Shown: positions 1 through 14,031, counted from the first letter of the stretch. The stretch is 64,000 nucleotides of DNA from Styela clava (GCF_964204865.1 NC_135252.1:9879383-9943382), one strand, 5' to 3'. The notes: a model not told the origin generated them from the letters alone. Translations and numbers: made by a program.

Positions 1-284
1 AAATAAGATCTAGTCAATAACGCAATATAATTTTTTTGACCTAGTCGATAGCAGGAAATCTCTCCTACGCGTTTTAAATAATTTATAATTTGTTTTGAAG
101 ATATTTTGAAGTAAATGGATGTGAGTCTTCATATTTTGTATATTTGAAAATCTTGTAATTCTCTACTTTATAATTTTGTTTTTCATAAATGTAAATATAA
201 GACATCCCCCGAAAATAAGCTAATGATATTTTTCAGAAGAAAATTAAAATAGGACCCAGTCTTATTTTTTGGGAAAGACTTTAC

Positions 285-575
285 GTAGATTTGCACGCGC
301 GCACATACATTTGCACCCGCGTACATTTACACCTACGTATATTTGCACCCATGCACGTTTGCACCCGCGTTCATTTGCACCCGCGGATATTTTCACCCAC
401 GTACATTTACTCCCGCAAATATTTGCATCACGGGTACAGACAATGTACAAGATTGCATTGTATATGTGTGCAAGTGCACATGAGTGCAAATGTCCATGGA
501 TGCAAGTGCACATGGGTGCAAATTTCTATGGATGCAAGTGCACGTGGGTGCAAATGTACGTTGGTGCAATATGAT
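285..575. repeat. Inverted array of about 16-bp units (foldback-like repeat)
   Basis: The left half repeats a unit close to TTTGCACCCGCGTACA about eight times. After a central AT-rich spacer near 430-465, the right half repeats the reverse complement (GGGTGCAAAT...) about five times. The two arms could fold back on each other. The unit resembles the arm repeat of the 203-bp element at 23900 (CATTTGAACCCACGTA) with GAACCC replaced by GCACCC. It lies directly beside the last visible exon of the lectin gene. No target duplication was identified. Confidence 0.75.
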
Positions 576-580
576 GTCAC

Positions 581-3500
581 CGTATTTAAATATGTCATCC
601 CAAGCATGAAATCTTTGATTGTGTCATTGTCCGCCATTATATCTTCTCTAATATATTTCATTATTCGGTCCATATTGATCTGATCATAAATATTTGCCAA
701 CTCTCCGCCACGATCGTTACATTCTTGTTCAGCATCCATCATGTATCTTATTTTGTCCACTAAAACGATGAACTCTTTTCCGTTGTAAAATAACAGATTA
801 GCTTCCCCTTTTATGGAAAAAACACGGAAACAAATATGGTAAAACAAAAAATAAAAATGAACTTGTTTTTGTTCTCACGTATACATACTTAGCAATGACT
901 GTTTTACTTTGCAGACAAAAGGTCGCATAAGTTCTTAGGTATGTGGTTTGACACTTGTGAAATATGAAATATATGGTTAAAAGAAGTTTCTATATATTGA
1001 ACAATACCATTGAGGGTCAACTGGTTAATATGGAATAAATTCGATAAAATATACCTGTTGTTGATGCATCCGTAGTTGTTTCATCTATGTCACGGAGTGC
1101 GGCAGTCGTGTTGTCAGTTTCTACAAATATAGTTGCCTCCGTTAACACATTGGTATCTCCGTAAACAATAACACAAATCAAGAGTTTTCAACTTTGCTGC
1201 AGTTCATTTGAACTCATTTTCAACTTAGAATTCCGCAATAACTCAAGTAAGTGTATCATTTTTTAAGTAATATCCGGAATTTTATTTGTATACATTTTAC
1301 ATTGTCTTTCAGACAATCAATTGATAATAGTAATAAATAGACAAAATTTCAATGTTTATCGTTCGTAATTAATCTTTTAATATTTTTAATCTGGCTGAAG
1401 GAAATTTTCAAGTTGAGAATTATATCAACTGACATACTTTCCATAGAGTCTGATTCAGACGAAATAATTTCAGATAAAAGTTGGCAATGTTAAAGTTCGT
1501 ATAACCGTTTACTATACATGCAAAATCACGGAGGAAAATTGTACGCAACTCGTCATATAAATAACGTTTTTAAAATACCCGCCCGCCGTGATCTTGTTAT
1601 TTTAATGTTGGCCCGAGCTTCTTCCTTATAGCTTGCATTGATCAGATCGAATATAGTGCCTACTATTGGACCAGAAATTTAGGTATACATGTCGTTTTTG
1701 CCAAGAGAAGTTTTCATTTTCAACTTTTTTTAATCTGTATTGGAACATTTAAATTATTTGAAATACAATATGACTACAGCAGTGGTTCAAAAAACTGTGG
1801 ATCGCGACCCCCGATGGGGTCGCGTAAAGATTTTCCGGGGTCGCCTAATATCTTCAAAACATGCGCACACAAGTGATTAAGATTTGAAAGTTGGAAAATC
1901 AAATTTGTACTGGTCGGCACTCGGCAGATACCGTAAAAGTACCTAACTTCGTTTTTTCAGCATTAACTCGACCATTTGTTGTCCCAACGACGCCAAAATT
2001 GTTCGGTAAAAGTTTTATGCGGTACCTTTCCCGCTGGTCGGCAGGTACCGGTATTTGGTAAATATAATTGAGTGACAATGGTACGAGCGCCAATAATATT
2101 TCCTTTTTTCAGCTTTTTTGATCATGTTACATCCCAATTAATAGTTGACCCGATGGTACGTGAATCGGATTTTTGCCAGGCTGCGAGAAATTATGTTGGT
2201 TTGTGATTTTGTACCAGTGTCGCCGCGTGGTTACCGAAAATACAAAGCGAATTGCTTTATCCGGCGATTGGACCTTAATCAGGTGTTTGACAGACGGGGT
2301 CTGAGACCTTTAGGTTTCGATCATTGAGGTTTCGATCCGTTGCGAGAGCGCTCTGTTAATTCGCGCGTCTGTCTAAAATCTACGAGTAGGCTACGTGTTT
2401 TGCCCACACATTTTCGTATTGCAATATTACGTATTCAGACGTTTCATACAAAATTACGAAGCGTTCCGAGCAGTCAAACACAAAACCACAAGTCCTGGCA
2501 TAATAAAGGCACTTAACAGATGTGATTCCATACATGCTTTTTTCTATTTTACATTCATGCTCTGTTTTACTTTCGAATTATTAATTGAGCAATCTGTAAT
2601 ATGTTATCATAGAACTAAAAATACTAAAGACGCTGTTGGAATATACTAAATAAGATTTTGAATTAAAGTATATTTAGAAACAATCTTCCTATTTCCAAAT
2701 ATTGTACGCGTCCTTATAATCTACGGCATTTTATCAAGTACATCTATGTTTCGTCAAAGAACCGTTATAATTCTGATCTAAGAGATTATTACACCGAGGT
2801 TTTCATACGATTCCATGTGTTGTCAAATCTTTTGAGGTTTCTCTGGGTTTTTTTGACGCATTGCCGGACTTGTTCATATATTTTTGGGCCATTGTTCACC
2901 GTCAACGTCTCCGAAGTTGATATACAGGTACATTGTGATAAAACTTATATATTAATTTTTGAAGTTCCTGAACGTTTCTAGTTGTGGGGTCGCGAGTATC
3001 TGTAGGCTTTGATTATATGAGGATTGGGGTCGCGAAAAATAATTTGGGAACCACTGGACTACAGAATATAAGAATCTCACCTGCAAATGTATTTTTTCCG
3101 GGTTGTGGAGAAAGTGTAATATTCGAGTTACGAGTTGTGGCATCTTTCGTTATATTATACTGATGTTGTTTTTCCAAGTCATCAAAATATTTTTCCAAGG
3201 CAGCGGCGCGTTCGGTTAAATTAGCAATGTTGTCTGTGAACACAAATAAGTTGCGGTCATTACATGTAAACTATGAGTCGAGATGGGATAAAACGAAAGA
3301 GTAACAACTTTGACTGGCTTCGAGTGCGTATTTTCAAGTCTGAGACACATTTTCTGAGGCACTTTTGTTTAATTTAGACAATTATAATGGCGAATTCCCG
3401 AGACACAAAAAATAACCGAAAAAATATTTTGTTGGTACGAACTCACCGTTTAACTTATTTATCTGGCGTTCACAAACTTCGCTACCGACCTGTTAAAAAA

Positions 3501-4433
3501 TTAGTTAAATAAATGAATTATTTGAGCAGTAATTATATATACAAAAAATTATATATACCAGTTCCGGATAGGTTTGACCCCGAGGGTATGATGTATAGTT
3601 CTCTGAGAAATCAAATTGTGTCTCAGAAGCATAAGCATTTACAGAAATCTTGTGAACCACAGCTATGTTTTTTTTATTTAATGTCTATCTTACTCACATA
3701 ATATCCAAATTCAGCTTTTATATTTGAGTAGAAATTTGTGCGTTTTCTCCCATACATTGTCTTAACAACAATGGGTAAATGTGGCAAGATAAACGCCGCT
3801 GGGTGCAATAATTACACACAGAACAAAAACAGTATCGACATTGGGTTTAAACATACTCAAAATTATTTGGCATGAATTCAACTTCCCCGACATATACAAC
3901 ACATTATATGAAAGATTTTTCTCAATTTGACTGTTATGCAAACAACTTGTGATGTAACAAAATATAACTCACCACGTTACCATCAGTTTGTATGTTTCCA
4001 GGTAATTTTCCCCAGGAAGGTACATTGTTGCACAACATGGGACTGTAACAATCTTGAGCTGAAATACAAATACCAGAATTATAAAAAACACATAGCAGTC
4101 CTTAATTATATCATCCCAATTGTGAAGTCACGACATGGTATAGGAAATAAAAGTAATAGCCTACTTGGACACTTCCAGTTTTAACAATTGATTATTCGAA
4201 AATGCTCCTCGACTTATCTGAGGATAAAGAAGACTGGCAACACCAAATTCAACCTTTCAAAACGGCCAAGATGGTGTACTACTGTACTATACGATTTTTA
4301 TTGGCGTACTTATAGCCTATCGCAGTTAGATTGGAGATCTAGAATCTAGTTCAATCTACAAACATGCATACACACCTGTTACAAGTACGCATCCTAAGAC
4401 AACAATCAGCACTGCACTGCAGCCAATGTTCAT
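581..4433 (-). CDS. Secreted coiled-coil C-type lectin-like protein (3' end outside window)
   Basis: Six coding exons on the minus strand, all with agreeing phases: 4376-4433, 3973-4058, 3447-3489, 3081-3233, 1055-1120 and 581-807 (633 bp, 211 codons). Exon 1 encodes a signal peptide (MNIGCSAVLIVVLGCVLVT). Exons 2-3 give a short Cys-containing stretch, and exon 4 a charged heptad-like helix (LTERAAALEKYFDDLEKQ) that could trimerise. Exon 5 is a Thr-rich linker. Exon 6 looks like the first half of a C-type lectin domain: AEQECNDRGGELANI matches the family's helix-2 pattern (A...C...G..LA.I). The second half, with the WIG-type core and the last cysteines, is not found before base 1, so the gene probably continues off the left edge. 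The exon 6 acceptor has a weak pyrimidine tract. Collectin-like or other innate-immune lectin architecture is an inference; ligand unknown. Confidence 0.72.
1780..3056. mobile_element. Non-autonomous hAT-like element, 1277 bp
   Basis: The ends are inverted (CAGTGGTTC ... GAACCACTG) and flanked by a perfect 8-bp target duplication, gactacag (1772-1779 and 3057-3064), the hAT hallmark. Subterminal parts share the motif GGGGTCGCG in both orientations. No transposase frame is visible inside, so it is probably mobilised in trans. It sits in intron 4 of the lectin gene, with its right edge only about 25 bp from the exon 4 splice donor. Confidence 0.9.
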
Positions 4434-5079
4434 GTTGTAACAATTTTCTCGATAAGTTTGTAGAGAAAACAATAACTGTATAACCTAAACAAAAATTAAT
4501 TTTTTCGAATGTAAAACAATGATCAATAGAACTCATGGACTCAAAGTTCATTATGGGTAGATTTTCTTTATATAGTATTAGGATGAAGCAATGGACACCA
4601 GCAAAGCGTAAATAAATATGGAATATACAATAGTAGTAGGAGCCCCTAGTCTAGAAAATGTTATCAACTCTAACTATTGGAAGTTGGACAGCGAAAAAAT
4701 TAGCTTACTACCAAAAAAATGGATTTGGAAAGTTCTCAATATTGAACAATTTAACATACAAAATAAACTCTTGGATTAGACATTAAATAAGGGTTCTCAA
4801 TAACAGATTAAATATCTATATATATATACATAGTTAGGGTCATTCCAATTGTGTTTCATAACTAAAAAAAATTATTATGCCTCACTGGTACTTATGGAAA
4901 TGAGGGAAATTTTTTTTTCTTCACCATGTACCCCCCCCCCCCCTACAGAAAAATAGGAATAAGAAAAGGCGTCAAAGCAACAGATTCGAACTACCTAATA
5001 GTTGAACACAACAACAATTGCAACATTCTCGCTGCTAGTTCACGAAGTAATAGGTAGATGGCTAGTGTTTTCATCACAC

Positions 5080-6690
5080 TTATCTAGCATCATGATAATA
5101 ACTGTTTCATGTTGATGATCGTTTGCGCTAAATATGGAATTTTTAGTCATATGAGGAAGAGAATGCATATGCTCAGTCGTTAATGACGTTAATGATATTA
5201 TATCGAACTGTATAAAATTTTCTCCTCGAAACAATATGTGTTATATGATCTGATTGCTCAATGTTGTGGGATTGCATTTACCATCAACGTCACACAAACT
5301 TTCCCGATCTTTTAACGAATTAAATTATTTTATCTGAAATATACAGCTGAAAGCAACACAGTCACGTTTGTAGGATCAAAAATCGTAGAATCTGTTGCCA
5401 CGTTTGACATGCCCCCCGTAAATTTATATGCACTGATAAAAATAGTAAGTATATTGATTACGAGTGCTGAAATATGGAATCATAAAATTATCTACTTTAG
5501 GAAATTTTTAGCTTTTTTTCAATTGGATTTAAAAAGACAAGGTGGGTGTGAAAAAAATCGTAATTTAGTTGTACTGTACCGATGTATTGATCAGCATCGA
5601 ATGATACATTTAGATTAACAAGTCATCAAATGTACCATTATCAATTTTTATATATTACCCAACATCATATAAAATCTTGAACGAGTCACTTTGCTATTTG
5701 CTATAACATATTACTTCATTCATCGAAAATTTCATGAACAATGATTTATTTTCAAAATGAGATAATCAAGCAAGTCTAAATTATTGCTATACTGTTATAA
5801 AACATATTGTAATTTATGTCGTAACGAAACTAACAAACTATACATTCTACCAGTGATTCGAAAATTCGTTTCCAATATTGAACAATCGTAGTTCAGTCGG
5901 GGTAATTCCTGAGTGTGTGCACAACAGCAATGATTGTGTATGTAAATGCTTTTCACCTAAATGAACTTTTACGCTTAATATAAAATTTTTAGTCATATAA
6001 GGAAGGGAATATTGAAGGCTTAGTCATCAATGATATTATACCAAACTGTATACAGTTTTCTTTTCGATACCATGTTTGTTATATGATATGATTGTCCAAT
6101 CTTGTGGTATTGCATTTACCATCAACATAATACAAAACTTCTGACATTTACCGAATCAAACTATATTATCTGAAATCTTCAGCAGAAAGCTACACAGTCA
6201 CGCTTGCAGGATCAAAAATCGTAAAATCTGTTGCCACGTTTGACATGCCTCCCGTAAATTTATACGCATTGATGAGAATAGTAAATATATTGAATAATTA
6301 TTGAGTGGTGGCCTGTGATTAGACTTCTTCTTCAAGAAATTAGCTATCGGATTTAAAAAGACAAGATGGGCACGAAAAAAGTCGTATATTGGTTATACTG
6401 TACCGGTATATCGATCAGCAACCTGGATTGCACATTTCAATTATCCAGTCATCAAATGTAACAACATTAATTCTTCTATATTGCCCTACAAGCCAATAAA
6501 ATCTTGAGCCACTTTGCTACTTACTATAAATAACAATTCATTCAACAATTTTATAAACAATGATTTATTTTGAAAATGAGATAATCAAGAAAGTCTAAGA
6601 TATTGATATAGTGTTATAAAACATACTGTCTTTTATTTTGTGAAAAAAACTAACAAACTATACATTCTACCATCGGTTAAAACTCGTTAC
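5080..6690. repeat. Tandem duplication, two diverged units of about 0.8 kb
   Basis: Unit 1 (about 5080-5870) and unit 2 (about 5930-6690) align almost throughout. Both carry, for example, tttttagtcatat near the start, GTTGCCACGTTTGACATGCC in the middle and ctaacaaactatacattcta at the end. Divergence is moderate with small indels. In both copies a short frame on the plus strand stays open (…VATFDMPPVNLYAL…), at 5353-5445 in unit 1, but there is no full gene around it. The rest of 4434-6939 shows nothing coding apart from a run of 14 C at about 4931-4944. Confidence 0.8.
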
Positions 6691-6939
6691 GTGAATAAAA
6701 ACAGACAAAAACAATCTAGTTTACTCTTTCTATCTCGATGTTAACAACGTTTCCTCTTCACACTCTTCAGTTTCATTCACAAACCATAAAAAACAATTCT
6801 GAAAGCATAGTTCATTTGTTTAATCCAAGTTATTCGCGAATAAAGTTTGTCCGGTGGCTGAATAAACGTTGGTTATCGAAGTAATATAGTTTATGGGTAT
6901 TCAACAGGGTAGAAGATATATTCTTGTATCATCGGTACT

Positions 6940-9900
6940 TTATGAATCGCTTGATTGTTCACGTACATCTTCAGTTTGGCTGACAACCTGAAAAGTGTTG
7001 GACAGTTGTCAAGTAAAATCAATTTTCAATTTCGAGTTAAGTTTAATTAATTATGTTTATCCGTATAGGTGGTATTCAGAAATAAAACGTTTACAATTTT
7101 TAACCTTAGTGAATATGAAGCCACACGCAACTCAGTATTATAGTATGTAGTTTTGTAAAAGACCCATTCATTGATGTCAATTTCATAATGGATCCTTTCA
7201 GGTGGACAAATTGAAACAAATTGAAACGCAATTGTGTCAAGTTGTAAGTTATAAAAGATAAAGAAAGCTATTAAATATAGTTTCAAGCAAGAATATACCC
7301 AATTGTAATAAGTTTAAATATCCATACCGCAATAAGAACGTAAAATTAATAAAAAATTTCATGGGTGTTTAACTATAAGCTGATTATATACCGAAAGAAA
7401 TGAAAACGTTTTGCCAATCGAAGGGCATTGGAAAAATTTCTTCAACCAATGTAATTCAATTTGATACTGATTTGTCCTATTCAAATAGTCGTGATATACA
7501 TCAGTCGGTTACCGGAACAGCTGTTTTAAAATCTTTATTGCTGGCATAACATTCCTCCGGTTTTCAAGTAAGTAACCTAATTAGAACGTCTACATACCTT
7601 TCCATCTTTCGTCTCGATGGTTTTCACAACAACCTTTTTGGTTGTGACTGTCTCAACATCATCGGTTTGGCGAGAATCTGCGGTTTCTTGCTTAACGTCT
7701 GAATATCCTATAAGGAGAGAGTGAGTAGTGACCAATATACGTCGTTAGTCATTTTTATGTGGAACGGACTCCAGGGACATAGAATTAAAACATGCATAGT
7801 TGCAAGTACATAGGCCTATTTTAGGGTATGCATCATTTTCAAATGTTAATCATTCTCAAGTACAAGGATATGTTCATTGTAAACAGATAATGCTGCAAGG
7901 CGATATTTCCATCTATGTACTAGATACAATCGTGTGTAATGTTCATTATTTGTAAGAAAATTTGATAAAATTGTTTATTGTATGATTATTTGAAAAGAAC
8001 AGAACATCCTGTGTATGAAAGTAATGCATGGAAATCATCAAATATTTCGTTTATAACTGTTATTACTATGCTGCCGCTTTAGTTGTACTTACTGCTTCCA
8101 TATGATCTCTGGACTGATGAATAAACTGGTACTGAAGTTCTCATGAGTTGAACTTTGTCGCTGATCCTGTGTAAGACATAATTATACTAGTTAAAAATTC
8201 ATTTGTGAAGTTAAAATGACATTGTCGTGAGACTTTCGTGATAATAGTTATGATTTTCATGGGGAAACCTTGGTAAGAATACAAGTATTCGCAATTTTTA
8301 ATATTTTATTATTTCTAACGCCATATTTCTGAAAATTCTTTTTCAGGTCTATCGTCAATAACAGAGCTCTACGATACAATAATCAAACGGAAAAGTCATG
8401 TTCACTGTTTGGTCATATAAATAATTTTATTTTACCAATACTAATTTCCTACTATTACACCAATACTACAATCAAAACATTTCTTGGCATGATTTAGCAA
8501 ATGTTTATTGCACCAAAATATAAAACTGCGTTTCAATGTTATCAAAAGGTATACAATTGATTGGAATATTTTTCCGTTTTCAAATAGGGCAATTTTGGTT
8601 TTCTTTCTTTATCATTTTCTGTTAATTTATGAAGGTTGACAACATGATATTATGAAGTAAGCGAACATAGACATGTAAATTATAATGGAATGCATGAGTT
8701 TTAGTGGAATACTACAAAAACGAAAAGTAATATTTTTAAACCTAGTTTCTTCTCCTTCCAAAAGTTTTCTGTAGGTGGCGATTTCGAGGTCAAGTGCCAT
8801 TTTGACGTCCATAAGTTCTTGATATTGACGAAGATGTTGTGCCATCTGTGTCTTCAACTCTTCGCATTCAGACTGTATGAGATATAATAAACAGTAATGT
8901 TTACAAATATGCTGAGTTCAATGCAAGCATGTTGTTATTGAAAAATTATGTTTTGAAACATAAGTATCGTTTTACCGTAGCTTGGATCTGAGATTAAATT
9001 TTGACTGAGTTAGCGAAAAGACAAAAATAAATGAAAACTGTACTTTAAATCCAAATTATGAGAGCATTTTAATACCATGTACTCAAGGTTACCTGCAATT
9101 TATTGATAGTTTCTTGACTTGCGTCCATATCTCTGTTGTATCTGTCTTCCAAATCACCCAGATTTCTTTGCAGTGAGTCGTTCTGAAAAAACAAAAATGT
9201 AGAAAAATCAGTGAAAAATTGAAATTACATTTAGTTGATACTATTGAAACTACAAAATGTTTTTCTGAAATATCTTTGAAATAACCAAAATCTTGAGGTT
9301 TGAGGGATTTTTTAAGTATTGAGTACATGATTCCGAGGATCACATTAAAACTTACCGTTCCTCTCATCGAGTCAATCTCAAGGTTGAGAGTCTGAACCGT
9401 TTTTCTGTATTCGCTCACTTCATTCTTGACAGCTCTCAAAGCCTCGTCGTTGCTTGCTGCTTGTTGTTTGAGGTTTCCGACCTGTTGATACATTTTGGAA
9501 ACTTCAAAATATGGTTTTGTGCCTTGTTATATTTGAATTGGTACAAACTTCTTGTGATACATTATTTTAATATAATATGTAATGAGGCATGCACTACCAA
9601 TTCATAGGTTTAAAAGTAACCACTTCATCATTCCCATGAGACGACTATCATAATCTGAAATAGTTCTGAGCTATCGTATATTCCCGTCGCGACTGTGTCT
9701 CGCGTGACGCATGGGAATTTCGCAAATGACTTCAATTGCACGCAGCTGGAAAACAACTACTGTCGTCATCTCCATATTTTCTTCATAGTGATTTTGTTCC
9801 GGTAAGTTTGTGCCAATCGATTTAAAATTTTAGTGAATCGACGGAAAATATTATTTATTTTACCTCTGATTAAGTACGCGCTATAATTTTAATGCTTTAC

Positions 9901-12137
9901 AAAACGATGCCCCGTGATTTAAAGGGGAAAACTAATTCAAAACGTGTCGCCAACTGCCGGAAACCAGCAGTTCTTGCCCTCATAGCAATGTAAGTATCTC
10001 CACTCAATAAAATGTGACGTCAAAGAAAGACAGTAAATTACAGAGCAATTTCCATTCATGTTCTATGTTTAAAAATTCTCTAGTTACCACTTATAAGGCT
10101 AGTTTTGGTTTCTTACCTTATCTTCATACCACTTCTCTGCGTCCTCTCTGTTCTTGCGAGCAATGTTTTCATATTGAGCACGAACATCGCGCAGAGCTTC
10201 TTCCAGATCCGGAGCAGGTGTTGCATCAATCTTGATTTCAGTTGATCTGATTCTATCTTCCAATTCGTCAACCTCTTGTTGATGTGCTTTCTTCAAAAAC
10301 TCAATTTCTTCCTGCAAAGAAATTTTACAAATGAAACTCAATATCAATATTCCTATTGCATTATATACTTGTATTATCTATGTTCATATGTGATTGTATT
10401 ACCTATATTGGACTATATTTGTGACGCAGTGTTTAAATATACAGGCATTTGATAGTGAGTGCTCAATTTAAATTTCTATAAATATATAAAGCTTCAATAG
10501 TAAATGACATTTACATGTTGAACTATCTAAAAAACGCCCTTGAATAAGAATGTATTTGAAATACTTAGTCTTACCTGCAAGGTTTCGAGTCTTCTTTCAA
10601 GATCAAGTCGGACCAAAGTTGCATCGTCGCAATCCTTGCGCATTCCTGCAAGATCGTCTTCAACTTCTTTTCTGGTGATCTGTTCTTCATCGTACCTGTC
10701 ATAGATAAAGTTTCATTTATTTCATGTGGACCTTGGCATTTTAGCGCACTACCAAATCTTAAAGCTAAAACACTCACATATCTTTCCACTTAGCAATTTC
10801 GATAAGTGCGTTTTCCAATTGAAGAGCGAGGGATGATCGTTCGCTGGTTAGCCTGTCGATTTCACGTCTGAGTCTGGACATAAATTACATAAAATTATTG
10901 CAAATAATGCAAAACCAATCCAAGAAAGAAATTATCACAAATTTCGGTGAAGCAAATTTTAAATAACCCCGCAAAAGATAACTGAAAAAATGAAAACCAG
11001 AATAAATTTTGAAGCACGTAAAATTGATAACATTAAGATAGGTTGTGAATTTGAAGCATATTTATTTAATTATATATTGCAGGGAATTACTTTTGTACAA
11101 AATGATTCTGACGTTTTATTTTTATATCACAGATTAAAAATAGTGCAATTTTGTTTGTATGTAGAAGTTAAAATAACGAGGAATCAGTTACAAACCTGTT
11201 GAGCTCATCTTCGTAAGTTTCCGCCAGTCGTGAAGGTTTAGTGGAAGATAGTTGAGCAACTTGTTCCTCAAGGACTCTGTTCGCTTGTTCCAAATTTCTT
11301 ACCTAAAAATCAATTTATTTTCAAGTTGTATATTTTTCTAAGAAGGATTTATTGTTATCTTCTTTTTTGTTTCACCTTTCTTTCATTTAGATTATGTATA
11401 GGAATAAACCATGCTACTGTGAAAATATCTAACTGAAAAGTTTTCTTGATTTATTCTCAAAATGGCATTTTGTAAAAACGTGATTCTGAACACAGAGCCA
11501 TAGAATTGTGTATTTCTTAGAATACATGCTTTTTAATCTATATGCGTCCATGTGTATTTACCTTTGTTATATATTCAGCAAATCTACTGTTAAGCTGTTG
11601 AAGTTCAGCTTTTTCGTTGATTCTTTGTCCTTGAAATTCAGTTCCCATACTGTCTTCCAATGCAGATATATCCCTCATTGAGATTCCGCTGTGAACAGGG
11701 GCTCCTCTTACAACTGAAACATGTTCCTGAACAATGTGATGGCCCCCAGTTCCGCCGGCAATGGCTCCACCAGCACCTGAACTTTGATATCTGTAAACAA
11801 ACCAAAATGTTTTCTCACTGTTTTTTTATTTTTATTTTTTTCAAGATTGCGACTAAATTTGAACAATTGGTTGGTGGCAGTTTAGCACTTGAACTTAAAT
11901 CAGTTCATCCTCCTATATTACAATAGGTGTGAACTGATATAGCACGCGGACAAAAATTAACATCTCAACAAAAAAAATTTTGAAGTGATGAAACTCGCAT
12001 CTTTACCTGCTGAAGCTTCGGGAAGAACCACCTGTTGTACGAGGAGTTCCATAGTCAAACAAGGATCGATTTCCTCCAAAATTGCGTCTGTAGCTTGAAG
12101 TTCGTTCTTCAACAAATCTTTTGCTGCTGTGAGACAT
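6940..12137 (-). CDS. Type III-like cytoplasmic intermediate filament protein (desmin/vimentin-like)
   Basis: Twelve coding exons: 12007-12137, 11562-11790, 11196-11302, 10778-10873, 10575-10695, 10117-10311, 9356-9481, 9093-9182, 8742-8872, 8093-8166, 7598-7707 and 6940-6987 (1458 bp, 485 aa). All phases agree. The head (about 1-100) is Ser/Arg/Gly-rich, as in assembly-regulating IF heads. The rod (about 101-407) starts at [20 protein letters not shown] and ends with the signature [13 protein letters not shown]. At about 307 residues it is the short chordate rod without the 42-residue lamin-type insert of coil 1B. The tail carries [12 protein letters not shown], very like the desmin/vimentin tail motif before their last exon. 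The start is the first ATG after a leader-exon splice. It should form 10-nm filaments; tissue unknown. Tunicate IF-A is the likely orthology class, unproven. Confidence 0.93.
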
Positions 12138-12640
12138 TTTGTAGTTTTCTTCTAAACAATTCTGAAAATCCATTTTATGTTAAGAACTATCACTAAAGAA
12201 GGAGCATGTTTGAAACGAATAGTGTATTTTCCCACTGACTATGCGATTCATTGCTTAACTTCATGAAAACTGTAAGCCAAGTTACCAGGAGCCTTCTGTT
12301 TTTAAAAAGTAGTTTAGCTATTGATATTTCATTGTAAATACAGTTCAGAGACAAGTAGCCACTGTTGTATGTTTCCTTAGTGATCAGCTTACGAATCATC
12401 ATTAACTCGTAACTCCATTTACAATGAAAGTATAATTCATCTAAAGATGTTTCTACAATGTTTACCAAACAGTAAGCTCACTTCGTTTACTGAAAATTGA
12501 ATATATACTCCGATCAATGAGATACAAATATATAAATAATATACCTTTGATGCAAACTGGGTTTTCAGAAGTGGATCTTCTTTCGATCTGATTCAGACGG
12601 AATGGTGACAAGGTCAGCCTTGCATCGATTTATAAAGCGA
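12138..12640 (-). promoter_or_regulatory. Probable promoter and 5' leader of the intermediate filament gene
   Basis: A TATA-like TTTATAAA lies at 12629-12636. About 30-80 bp downstream (minus strand) is a leader exon ending at a GT donor (TCAAAG|gtatat, near 12545). A matching acceptor with a pyrimidine tract (ttttcag|AATTG) lies near 12164, about 27 bp before the start codon. A 5'-UTR intron of roughly 380 bp is therefore inferred; no cap-site data. Confidence 0.5.
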
Positions 12641-13800
12641 CTGCCGATGCGCATGCACATCGTCAAACGAGTTCAAACGCACGATATTTAGCAGCCTATT
12701 AATGGAACTAACAGATAGCGCATGTGTTGTTCGCCGTTCACTCCGTAGGGTAGACACATTCGGTAAGTGCCAAATTGATCACGTCGTCTTCATAAGGGAT
12801 CAACTGCGATGAATAATCTCCCAAATTAATGGCTTGTCGTAAAGTACTAAGAATCAAAAGATGTTTCTAGGTAGGTGTCTTGTGATGTAAAATCGGAAGG
12901 ACCATCTGTAATAGAGCTAAAATTGTATCTACCGTGTTTATTCATGATGGGGTTAAAATTATTTTCTGGCTTGTGATAGTTATTTTCGGAGTTTATGGAA
13001 CCCTGCGGTTTCCCGGTTCTTCTAAAACCCAACAAACAACTCTCAACGTTAATATGTGAATGCTTGACACACACTTTATTTCGCTCCAAAATAATCTGTT
13101 TTATAAGCGTTACATTGCTTCAATGGTGTCTCGCGGTGTGATTGGAAATGCGTGGCCCGTATTTCCCATAATCCCAAGTTATCCCATTTTTAAAAGACAC
13201 TGCCTTGACCCACAAATGGCCCATGACAAAATTGAACACCATTCTGACGCCTTGAACTAAAATAACTTTGTTTCCCCCATCTTCGAGGCAGGCACCGCAG
13301 CTGGCTTCAGACAAAATATCCAATCGAAAGTTGGATTATATAGGGGGAAAAGTTCCCCAATAACTTCCCCAACTTGATAGTAACAGATAAAAATCATTTG
13401 GAAAATTAATATTAAGATATTTGGACAATTTCATGCATTAACCTATGAATTTCCTCTTTTGTATCTTATCATTTGTCATTTATCATTATCACTTGCTGCT
13501 GTATATATGATGATAAACGCGGCTAAGCAACTTGGAATAGCTCGAACTTTTAGTGAGTGACTTTTATGGAAACAAACCACATGTACAATGTTTCGAGAGC
13601 TGAAAGAAATGTAATATTTTAATGCATGATTAACACCCAATTCGCCCTAAAATGTTTAATTTCAACTTCCAGTATGTTATTTGGCAATTAAATCTTGTGC
13701 GAAAACGAAGACGATACCTTGTCATATAAATATTTTTTTTTTGATTATTTATCTAGTGTTTAGGTGTCATGAACCAAGATCTTCAAATACAATAAATGAC
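12641..13800. other. Intergenic, no gene seen
   Basis: Short open frames on both strands lack splice partners, family motifs or conserved paralogues. Nothing else recognised. Confidence 0.6.
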
Positions 13801-14031
13801 ATATTCATACACAATATATAATAATACCATTCATTTCGGAATTTCTACTCCCAATTATTACTTTTCAAACCCTTTTCATTGAGCGACGATTTTTTTTAAT
13901 TTTTTCGGCCTTATCTTTCACAAATTCTAAAAACACGACATGCTATTTCATTTCTTTATTAATTATTAACCACAAAAACAATCATTTGACACCAGTATAT
14001 GAACCGGCAAAAAGTTTGTGAAGAGCAGCGA

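Noticed and set aside
7047-7286. Open frame with a hydrophobic start on the minus strand
   Set aside because: It has no ATG at the start and lies wholly within the last intron of the intermediate filament gene; no splice partner.
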